Below, piece by piece: positions 53,801 through 61,993 of a DNA stretch of 64,000 nucleotides (its first letter is position 1; every line of letters begins with the position of its first letter). The notes below the pieces were generated by a model. It searched no databases. It was given only the letters and a program-made list of their open reading frames with translations, and was not told where the DNA came from. Both the position numbers and the translations under genes were made by a program. The stretch comes from Amphiduros pacificus (Eukaryota > Annelida > Polychaeta > Phyllodocida > Hesionidae), in the NCBI GenBank assembly GCA_949316495.1, contig OX439003.1, positions 52,073,379 to 52,137,378 of the forward strand. Reading direction: 5' to 3'.

Positions 53801-54267
53801 AAAGTTATGTTGTAGCACGACGAGATCTTTGGGTGTTCTGTATTATCTAATTATAATCATTTCCCTCTTTCAATTAATGTGATGGGCTTTTTGGGTGCAA
53901 TTGCATCAGGAGAAAAAGATAAATAAGTTTTTTTCCTAGTTTGATAATAAACACAGAACAGAAGACCTTACTTTGTTAGTTTGTTTTCCTAGTTTGATAA
54001 TAAACACAGAACAGAAGACCCTACTTTGTTAGAAAAATAGTTTGAAAAGATTTGGAATAACTTTTAATCTGTCTTTAAATTTCAGTTGTTGGCACCAAAG
54101 CAGTGCAGGCCAAAATAGACCAGATGTCACAGAAGGTTATCATCAGTGCCACAACTCACCGCACATTTGGCAAACAACATTGGCAGATTCTCCATGACAA
54201 CCTGGAACAATGGCAATTCCATCTGAGCCAAGTGCTCTCCAATATGTCCTCCCTCTCCGCACAGTAG
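38852..54267 (+). CDS. eif3m: Eukaryotic translation initiation factor 3 subunit M, complete, 377 aa, nine exons
   Basis: Joining 38852-38893, 50376-50511, 50705-50849, 51043-51166, 51413-51591, 52492-52591, 53113-53194, 53625-53768 and 54086-54267 gives 1134 bases with every phase matching. The protein starts [20 protein letters not shown] (human [20 protein letters not shown]) and keeps blocks such as [60 protein letters not shown] and THRTFGKQ. The human protein has 374 residues. The C-terminal half, about 183-341, is the PCI domain that docks eIF3m into the eIF3 core on the 40S subunit during initiation in the cytoplasm. There are no breaks or lost blocks. Its exon 5 donor lies in a minisatellite. 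Confidence 0.97.
41613..41655 (+). repeat. tRNA-like relic, possible truncated SINE head
   Basis: TGGTGGCTGGGGAAGTAGAG resembles a tRNA D-arm and A box, and GCAGACTTGCAATCCACAGG resembles an anticodon arm with loop CTTGCAA. No T-arm or B box and no acceptor pairing follow, so it is not a functional tRNA. It could be the remains of a tRNA-derived SINE. Confidence 0.35.
42053..42286. mobile_element. MITE A, 234 bp, TACCRTATTTACTCG ends
   Basis: Left end TACCATATTTACTCGTGTAT; the right end is the reverse complement of TACCGTATATACTCATGTAT. Both ends begin with TA. Inside the left end, CTCGTGTATAAGACGA is repeated. Non-coding; superfamily not assigned. Confidence 0.6.
42470..42687. mobile_element. 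MITE B, 218 bp, same family as A
   Basis: Left end TACCGTAATTACTCGAGTAT; the right end is the reverse complement of TACCGTATTTACTCGTGTAT. The interior is closely similar along its whole length to MITE C. Confidence 0.65.
42690..44305. repeat. Long inverted repeat with about 100-bp arms and 1.4-kb centre
   Basis: 42690-42785 (ATTTATCATTTAAAACGCAA, CGATGTCTATTATTTCGAAA-like) is inverted at about 44205-44305. A second inverted pair, the ACCCAAAGACATCG segment with its GAAATCCACTG neighbour, lies at about 43155-43200 and 44137-44182. The theme TGATAATATTGGGTAAATAC also recurs directly at about 42365, 42893, 43051 and 44505. These look like remnants of several related long-TIR elements. No transposase frame is visible. 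Confidence 0.65.
44885..45102. mobile_element. MITE C, 218 bp, same family as A and B
   Basis: Left end TACCGTAAATACTCGAGTAT; the right end is the reverse complement of TACTGTATTTACGCGTGTAT. It has the same length as MITE B and near-identical interior text, with only scattered substitutions. Confidence 0.65.
45484..46153. repeat. 37-bp minisatellite, left block, about 18 copies
   Basis: The unit is TTCAACAATGTGAAACAAAG plus CAAATATAAGTATTGCA. Variants are GTAAAAC, GTAAACC and CATTTAAC. The block is interrupted at 46153 by an inserted element and resumes in the same orientation at 48683. Confidence 0.97.
46154..48682. mobile_element. 2.5-kb element with 13-bp TIRs, inserted in the 37-bp minisatellite
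   Basis: The ends are perfect 13-bp inverted repeats (CATGGGTGCTGAG). The flanks carry GTATTG on both sides (46148-46153 and 48683-48688), a possible 6-bp target duplication, although the host repeat blurs its length. The left subterminal region repeats CCGTCTT four or more times and has a duplicated segment with AAAGCCAAAATCTA and ATCGTAGCGA. The middle has three copies of a block with TACATTCTTTTGTTA and CACATGGCCATG. Near the right end are two short hairpins (TTGCGCCTTCGGCGCAA and ACGCACCGTTGGTGCGT). No transposase frame is seen. The TIR resembles hAT ends (CAGGGGTG...) but the family is unassigned. Confidence 0.65.
46480..46906 (+). repeat. Possible SINE- or LINE-tail-like segment inside the TIR element
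   Basis: A unique GC-richer segment ends in ATCAAATCAAATCAAATC, a tail repeat of the kind left by some non-LTR retrotransposons. No polymerase III boxes are convincing, so this is only a suggestion. Confidence 0.2.
48683..48893. repeat. 37-bp minisatellite, right block, about 5.7 copies
   Basis: Same unit and orientation as the block at 45484-46153, resuming in the phase expected if the two were one array before the insertion. Confidence 0.95.
49910..49990. repeat. 38-bp direct duplication
   Basis: TAAGTACAGTGGCGACACCC and the following GTGAAGCACAATACTGTGAA occur twice head to tail, with a third partial GAAGCACAATA after them. Confidence 0.9.
50376..50511 (+). CDS. eif3m: eif3m exon 2
   Basis: Follows ATCATAG and encodes [20 protein letters not shown] and onward to TEQ. 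The donor AAG|GTACCT leaves one base of a split Glu codon. Confidence 0.95.
50705..50849 (+). CDS. eif3m: eif3m exon 3
   Basis: Follows TATGTCAG and encodes [15 protein letters not shown] through RKSVVRLR. The donor ACT|GTAAGT splits a Leu codon 2+1. Confidence 0.95.
51043..51166 (+). CDS. eif3m: eif3m exon 4
   Basis: Follows CCCCGCAG and encodes [16 protein letters not shown] through NPNLED. The donor GAT|GTAAGA is in phase 0. Confidence 0.95.
51413..51591 (+). CDS. eif3m: eif3m exon 5
   Basis: Follows TTTGCAG and encodes [15 protein letters not shown] through ARDDAH. The donor CACAG|GTCAGC leaves two bases of an Arg codon. The last 31 bases of this exon and the start of the intron form the first unit of the 88-bp tandem array. 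Reading past the donor meets a stop within eight codons. Confidence 0.94.
51561..52345. repeat. 88-bp minisatellite that includes the eif3m exon 5 end and its 5' splice site
   Basis: Nine units start ATGCATCTCAGGCCAGAGAT, at about 51561, 51649, 51738, 51827, 51917, 51997, 52086, 52175 and 52264. Each carries CTCACAGGTCAGC, i.e. the exon 5 end plus donor. Only the first unit is the real exon end; the others lie in intron 5. Two units are about 9-15 bases short, lacking ATCATTATAACTA-like text. Confidence 0.95.
52492..52591 (+). CDS. eif3m: eif3m exon 6
   Basis: Follows TTCCACAG and completes Arg, then encodes [20 protein letters not shown] and [13 protein letters not shown], the most conserved part of the PCI region. 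The donor GAT|GTGAGT is in phase 0. Confidence 0.95.
53113..53194 (+). CDS. eif3m: eif3m exon 7
   Basis: Follows TTTTTGTAG and encodes [17 protein letters not shown] through EFINSI. The donor TTA|GTAAGT leaves one base of the next codon. Confidence 0.94.
53625..53768 (+). CDS. eif3m: eif3m exon 8
   Basis: Follows ATATTTCAG and encodes [20 protein letters not shown] through VESFIID. The first codon, split with exon 7, reads Arg where human has Gly. The donor GATG|GTGAGC leaves one base. Confidence 0.94.
53930..54032. repeat. 53-bp direct duplication in eif3m intron 8
   Basis: CCTAGTTTGATAATAAACAC and the following ACAGAACAGAAGACC recur 53 bases apart, almost unchanged. It is recent and purely intronic. 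Confidence 0.9.
54086..54267 (+). CDS. eif3m: eif3m exon 9 and stop
   Basis: Follows AAATTTCAG and encodes [18 protein letters not shown] through MSSLSAQ, then [11 protein letters not shown] followed by W is the conserved end of the PCI winged-helix part. Confidence 0.95.
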
Positions 54268-54345
54268 ACTCTTTATTTCCAAGAAATTCTTCCTCTTGTA
54301 CTGCACCTGTCAAATTAAAAAAACATTGGAATTTTATCAAATAAA
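54268..54345 (+). terminator. eif3m: eif3m 3' UTR and AATAAA signal
   Basis: AATAAA at 54340-54345 lies 73 bases after the stop, implying a short 3' UTR of about 90-100 bases. Confidence 0.7.
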
Positions 54346-55616
54346 ACACAGGATACAAAAGGAATCCTGGCATAACTATAATGATAATGGACACCTATAA
54401 AACAAAGTATCTGCCATTAAGGTTTTCAAGTTTTTGTGTTAAATGTAAACAGTGCCATCGATGGAATGATGGAGATATTGAGAATAATATTATGTCTGGT
54501 AAGATGCATGATACATTTATATGCAAAAGTCAACTTTGGCAATTATTATTTAAGGTACATATATACCTCAAAATAAAAAAATTAAGACAGAGTTTCTATG
54601 AGTTTGTTTGATTTTTATAATGATTTTTGAAATGGTAATAATAGAAATCACATAACTACCTCTGGGCAAGTGGAATGAAGTCAGATTTTAGAAATTACCA
54701 CTGTTAAAAATGAGTCAACAGGTTTGAATTGCGTACTTTAAACTTTAAACTTTTTTTTTTATATAAACAATCGTATATTTTATTTTTTTATATAGAATAT
54801 GATAAACCTTTTTTACACTAAAAAAATAGGAAAAGAAGAATGGTAAATTGGTTGTCAATTGATATAAAGTAGTGCATCAGCTGGGTGGCATGAAGTATAT
54901 AGGTCACAGAGAGTATGTATCAATTCTATAATGGATGACCTTCCCAAATATATAAGGTCAGCCACACCCACTTCTTTTTTATTTCAACACTTTGCTGTCT
55001 TGAAAGTGACCTACCTTCCTTGCTATGTTCAAAACAAGCACACCAGGTGGCATGGCAGCAAGTGATATTAGATTATTAGATATCTTGAATGATTAAAACT
55101 TAGATAATTATGATGTTAACGAAAATCTACTGATTTATTAATGATATCAAATCATTTGGAACAATCTTAGATATATAGAAAAAGAGATTAGGATGCAATT
55201 TCTTGCAAAAAAAACGTTTAAAATTCACATATTGGTGATAGATGTATTTGTCTTTCATGTCTATAACTTGTTGAAAAATGCATCCTCATCATTGTTTGTA
55301 AAATCTATTTGAACAAAAGTGCAACTGCTATGTTTCATAGCAACATATCTTATTACTCTATTATAATTTTAATCTGTCATGATGTTCATATGTGGCTAAG
55401 CTTTCAACACACCAAATTGCAGAATTGATGCTTAATACCTTTAAAAGAAATGATTATTACCAATTCAAAGTTTTCCAGTAAACATGAAGATGATGCTGCT
55501 CTCCTGAATATCAAGAAGTCCACTTTTATGTCTTTTACTACACTGTGAAGGAGAATAGAAAGTATTTCAATATGTAATTATGCAAACACACATTATTTCA
55601 AGTGACCATAGTTGAT
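54346..55616. other. Intergenic AT-rich DNA
   Basis: No credible exon, RNA gene or repeat family. It contains a CTCF-like partial match, CACCAGGTGGCATG, near 55040. Confidence 0.5.
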
Positions 55617-56260
55617 GTGAATATTCTTCAGTAATTGAGATCAATATTCTTCAGTAATTGAGATCGATATTCTCCAGTAATTGAAATCAATATTCTTCAG
55701 TAATTGAGATCAATATTCTTCAGTAATTGAGATCAATATTCTTCAGTAATTGAGATCAATATTCTTCAGTAATTGAGATCGATATTCTTCAGTAATTGAG
55801 ATCGATATTCTCCAGTAATTGAAATCAATATTCTTCAGTAATTGAGATCAATATTCTTCAGTAATTGAGATCAATATTCTTCAGTAATTGAGATCAATAT
55901 TCTTCAATAATTGAGATCAATATTCTTCAATAATTGAGATCAATATTCTTCAGTAATTGAGATCAATATTCTTCAATAATTGAGATCAATATTCTTCAGT
56001 AATTGAGATCAATATTCTTCAATAATTGAGATCAATATTCTTCAGTAATTGAGATCAATATTCTTCAATAATTGAGATCAATATTCTTCAATAATTGAGA
56101 TCAATATTCTTCAATAATTGAGATCAATATTCTTCAGTAATTGAGATCAATATTCTTCAATAATTGAGATCAATATTCTTCAGTAATTGAGATCAATATT
56201 CTTCAATAATTGAGATCAATATTCTTCAGTAATTGAGATCAATATTCTTCAGTAACTGAC
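55617..56260. repeat. 23-bp minisatellite, about 28 copies
   Basis: The unit is ATTCTTCAGTAATTGAGATC plus AAT. Variants are CAGTAATT or CAATAATT, GATCAAT or GATCGAT, and TTCTCCAG. The rare TTCTCCAG variant occurs at 55671 and 55809, exactly six units (138 bases) apart, and is followed in both by GAAATC, so a six-unit block was duplicated. Confidence 0.97.
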
Positions 56261-59200
56261 TTCATTTCTATCTCCTCTGTCCATTACTAAAGAGTTTTTG
56301 GAACTCACTTCGCCAGTTGTGGACCAATCTGGAAGGCATTTTCATATCACCGACCTTTGAAATTCTCATGTTACTAGTATATTTGGATTTCAAGACAATA
56401 CTGATCCATTCATTACGCTCAATTATTGTTTTCTTTTAGTGTAATATTTTATCCAGAGCCAAAGACTTACAAATACAAAATTAATTTCTACCAATGCCTT
56501 CCTGAACTTAAGTATATGCAAGATAAATTTAATAAAATATTTATAAGGGGAGACATTTAAACTCTTTTTTTTCCTTTATTTCAATGATAAACTATTGATT
56601 AACAAAATAGAAGTGATAATAATGAAACCATATATATTTTAGAGAAAAAAATCTATAGCATTATGAAGATAGAAAACAAGATCTGCATTGAAAATGTAGA
56701 TGGAAAATGATAAATAAATACACCTTGATTTCGTCCACCAGATGTCACTGGGACCACAACATATAGAGGGCACTGAACATTCCCTGGGACTGCTTCCGAT
56801 GAACTCCGATAGGACCGCCCAAAAATTCACACTCCTTACAGTGCAGAGCGTCAAGCACCCATCACTGCCACGGGTAGATTCACGTATCGATAAAGTGCTT
56901 AGTCCCCCCCCCCCCCCCCCACCCCATTGTCCCAAACATTAGAAGTGGAAATGAAAACCATATTAATGAGGTATCATTGCCAAAATTACATATTTATGAC
57001 AACCAAAGGGAATCTGAAAAGTTAAGATAGTGTCGAAATTGTGTGATGTGATCAACACAATGTCAATTCTCCCTTAACTCATATACAACTAAAAGGATGA
57101 AAGCTTAAATCACAACCATGGATGAGATCATTTTTATTCCATGTATAAAGTTATCAATTTTACTTTTATGAACTTGAGGTGTAGATATTTCTTATCTGTG
57201 CCTTCCAATCCTTATATTCAGTGTTTCAAAAATAAACCTAGCCTTACCTTAATTAATATTTCTGCCAAAATCTGAGATCACTTGTACAAAAATAAAAAAA
57301 GCCTGTGATCCAATTGAGGGAATGATGGAAATCAATAGTTTCCCATACAATACTTCTATCCTGTTCTCAGTGGGGTGTGACAATGCCTTGTAGGTCTTTG
57401 CAAATATCATGACCAATTAAACAAAGGGGGCGCAAAATTTTTAACTTTCCTAGGGAATGATATTATTTAGAGGGTGTTCCACCACCCAATCACCGTTTTT
57501 TTCTTATTTCTATTGGAACACAATTTTCAACTTCGTCAAAGAAATATTTTTAAAAGGCATAAGGTAAAATGTTTACTTTTAAAAAAAGCTTTGTTATCTT
57601 ATCCTTGAATGAATCATATCCTTTAAATTTTAGGATGTACATTAGTATTTTTAATCTGATTTGAAACATCAGATTGATATAAGTGTGGTGCAAGAGCTTT
57701 CATGCCCTTAGTTTATATATATGGTAATGTAATGCTATATATAGACACATAGCTGAGATCAAACCTATTTTTATCATTTGGTTTGCAGACAGCTCATGAT
57801 GACAACGCCCTGAATAACTCCAACATTGAAGATATTATCTAATATTGTTTACAAAATGATTTGTGACTGTTTTCGCGGATCTAAAATAATATATTTATAA
57901 AAATTAAATGGTTAAAAACTTAAATTATATGTATCGTCGTTTTCGTGATTAAATCAGAATATTTGCAATATTTTCAATAAATGATGTTCATTGTCATATT
58001 GCTCTCAGTTTTATGTTAACATATTACATTCTCATATCTTATACGGTGATTTTTACATGTCTAAAAATGATGTAATTTGTTGAGTATAAGTAATAAAAAA
58101 TTGAATAGTTTATATATAATATGATTGAATGGAGGTCAAAGGTTAATAAGTCGATCAATCTAAAAATTCTCGATTGCCATACCGAAAAAAAGTTCACAAG
58201 AAAATGACATATTAGAAATGACAGAAAACTGTACGTATTCACTTTACATGATTTATCAAGTACACGATTTATCTGCTCACATTGCATATTAAGATTAATG
58301 AGAAATTCAAAACATACATAGTAATTTTAAAAGTTTTTGGAAGTACAAACATAAAATAATCAGTGTGTAATAGACTAAAGATGAAGGAAAATCACACAAA
58401 AGCGATGCTATTGAGATAGCATAGAGATGTTTTTTGTTTTCAAAACGATGCCTTCAAAAGTTGGTCTTTCATACGTGTTGAGTTTGATGCCTTCCTCACT
58501 GTATGGGTCCTCACAGCAAAGGCTCGCCAGGGAGAGTAACAATCAAGCACGTTTCACATGCACAAAAAAGCTTGATATGTTTTTTCTCTCCAGCAAATTA
58601 TAACAATTGTTTTCATATATTTTTTTTTAAATTTAGAATTAGATAATGGATATTTTGAAGAAAAAAATCGCTGTAATTCATTATATATTATTCATTAGAT
58701 ATTGACCCGTGAATAATCTCCTTCAGAGAAATCAAGCACATTTTCAACCAGCATTCGGCCATCTTGATTTCTGAGTGAACTCATTGAGCACATATCAACA
58801 CATTAGTTCCCTATGAAACTAACATCCTATACTGGACGACTTTCCCAATGATTTCTCCAGAATAATATGCACCACTCCAATCACTGACTTTCTTTGTTTT
58901 ATTACAATTTTCAGTTTTACGAGCACAATTTAAATATATAAAATGTGTCTGGGCATTATATGAAACACCGCGTATTCAATGTAAATAATGACATACTAAC
59001 CTTAACAAATGGTGTCTTAGATTTAAATGAGATACCTACTTGATCTAGTTGCATTACTTTTGATATCATCTTATGCAAACATATTTTTAGAACATTTTAG
59101 TCTATAAATTTAACTTGGGCTGCTGTGTGAAATTACTGAATATTTCCCTTTGCAAATACAAACTCCGAGGGCAAATTGACGCGAGGAAGTAAAAAAAAGT

Positions 59201-60949
59201 TTTCAGTGCAACGAAAACCCATGCATTACTAGCAGCCCTTTTGGCTTTATGTTAAGAAAGGAAATATACCATAAGCGATACTTTAGTTTGTCAAGATTTT
59301 TTATGGATGTAGAATGTTGGGGAATTGAACTCCAACATGAACGTTGAAGAATTGAAGATGGAGAAATTAGGATGGGGAGTTGAAAATGGAATTTTTGAGT
59401 AAAATATGGAGAGTAGAGTATTGAAATTGCGGAGCTAGCGAGGTTTTGAAGACACAAAACTGTAGATTTGTAGATTTAACATAGTTTTAGATATTAGATG
59501 TTTGAGTGTCAAGATTTGGAATGAAAAGTCGTCACTGAGGAGTTGAATGTCGAAGATGGAGAGTAAAAGATATGAATCAATGATTGAGAGTTCTTAACTG
59601 AAGCTGGGGCATCACTGTCGAAGCTTGGAGTAAATATGACTTGAACTTGTATACTTATTCCAGATAAATTAATAGAGAGATTTAAATATCGCCTTTCTGT
59701 CATTTCTCTGAGCTCCGTATCAGAAAAATACGTACGGAAATGCATAACGTAATGCATAGTCTTTAGAGATTTATATGAAATATTCGACCAACTTTCGGCC
59801 ATTTTTATTTCGTTGCCTTCACAGCATGGCAGCAGTTATCGCAAATCACTTTGACCGTGACACAATACGTGCGAATGCATTCGACACTCTCCTGTCGAAC
59901 TTTTTAATCCACACCAAAGACTTTCCTCTCAATTTTTGATATTTTCTCTACAGGGAATGACACGTCAAGTTTTTGTCACAAGATATGACCAAAAAAGGTT
60001 TGCTTCATTGACAACCTTACGTATCTCCCAAATAAAGTAAATAGGCCCAGAATAATAATTTTTAAAAACCCCAAGAAAGTCTTGAAAAAAAGAATTAGTA
60101 TGCAGTTTCCTTTTTGAAAATGATATTTATATTTCCTCATCATCCTATAAATCTTAGACCAGCAGGCTTAGGGTGTCACTGTCAGGTCATCTCGTACCCG
60201 CTTCACACTCGCATAAAAGAATTGTCTAAAAACTTTTTATATTACAGAGGAATGACCGTGAAACAAAGCATTTCTATAAATATATTATATGGGAACGAGT
60301 TGTCTTGGGTGGGAGGTTGATCATATGCGAGTGTGTAGAAAGCGACAGACATTTGGCGAGATGTACACAGAAATCGCTGATGTATATACGCACCAGCCCT
60401 CGTCGCCGCTGATCGCTATATATGCAGTATCTTATAATATAGTCTTTATTATCATATATATTTATTATTGCTCTAAGAACTGCATACAAAAACTGACTTA
60501 CAGTATGAATGGTCCCGCACGCAAACGGACTTGGATACAACAAAAGGCTCGACCTCTGCTAGCATATCAACTCTGTTCCCTTGCACAGCGCAGATAATAT
60601 CAGCTCCACTCCTTACCAACTTATTATGTGTAGATCTCAATTTTATCATACGAGATGACCCTGAAATGCGATGCATTGACAGTATATGAATTACACATAT
60701 ATTAAACTTCACACAATGTCTGTTGCAATCATGATCAAAATATAAAATGACTGAAGCCTGTAACTATATAAGATGCTATATTTTATTAATATTTATAACA
60801 TTAAAAGTAACTGAAGAAATAATCCATGACTTTGGCCAAGAGGACAGCGTTTAAATAAAATAACTCCATGACTAAGTGAAAGAGGACGGTATCTTAAGAG
60901 ATGATCCACGAGTTTATATTAAGAGAATGGTTCCCAAGGTTAAAAATAT
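56261..60949. other. Intergenic stretch with weak exon candidates
   Basis: AT-rich DNA. It contains a poly-C run near 56904-56920. A short frame at 57789-57842 is preceded by TTTGGTTTGCAG and reads TAHDDNALNNSNIEDII before TAA, like a terminal exon but without an upstream partner. Two divergent short frames lie near 59.8 kb: plus strand 59826-59939, 37 codons; minus strand ending at 59802. No homologues are recognised for any of them. Confidence 0.4.
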
Positions 60950-61993
60950 AGACAATATTGTGGATGGTAGCTAAAAGGATATCAGATGACAATATTTCAG
61001 ACGGTAGCTGAAAGGATAATCAAAGGACAATATTGTGGACGGTAGCTAAAAGGATATCAGATGACAATATTTCAGACGGTAGCTGAAAGGATAATCAAAG
61101 GACAATATTGTGGACGGTAGCTAAAAGGATATCAGATGACAATATTTCAGACGGTAGCTGAAAGGATAATCAAAGGACAATATTGTGGACGGTAGCTAAA
61201 AGGATATCAGATGACAATATTTCAGACGGTAGCTGAAAGGATAATCAAAGGACAATATTGTGGACGGTAGCTAAAAGGATATCAGATGACAATATTTCAG
61301 ACGGTAGCTGAAAGGATAATCAAAGGACAATATTGTGGACGGTAGCTAAAAGGATATCAGATGACAATATTTCAGACGGTAGCTGAAAGGATAATCAAAG
61401 GACAATATTGTGGACGGTAGCTAAAAGGATATCAGATGACAATATATCAGACGGTAGCTGAAAGGATAATCAAAGGACAATATTGTGGACGGTAGCTAAA
61501 AGGATATCAGATGACAATATTTCAGACGGTAGCTAAAAGGATAATCAAAGGACAATATTGTGGATGGTAGCTGAAAGTATTAGCAAAGGACAATATTGTG
61601 GATGGTAGCTGAAAGTATTAGCAAAGGACAATATTGTGGATGGTAGCTGAAAGTATTAGCAAAGGACAATATTGTGGATGGTAGCTGAAAGGATAATCAA
61701 AGGACAATATTGTGGATGGTAGCTAAAAGGATATCAGATGACAATGTTTCAGATGGTAGCTGAAAGGATAATCAAAGGACAATATTGTGGATGGTAGCTG
61801 AAAGGATAATCAAAGGACAATATTGTGGATGGTAGCTGAAAGGATAATCAAAGGACAATATTGTGGATGGTAGCTGAAAGTATTATCAAAGGACAATATT
61901 TCAGACGGTAGCTGAAAGGATAATCAAAGGACAATATTGTGGATGGTAGCTGAAAGGATAATCAAAGGACAATATTGTGGATGGTAGCTGAAT
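60950..61993. repeat. 37/38-bp minisatellite organised in 75-bp dimers
   Basis: Two related half-units alternate: GACAATATTGTGGACGGTAG with CTAAAAGGATATCAGAT, and GACAATATTTCAGACGGTAG with CTGAAAGGATAATCAAAG. Seven full 75-bp dimers run from about 61026 to 61550. Outside that core single 38-bp monomers prevail, with GGATGG instead of GGACGG, so the dimer core looks like a later, faster expansion. Confidence 0.97.
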
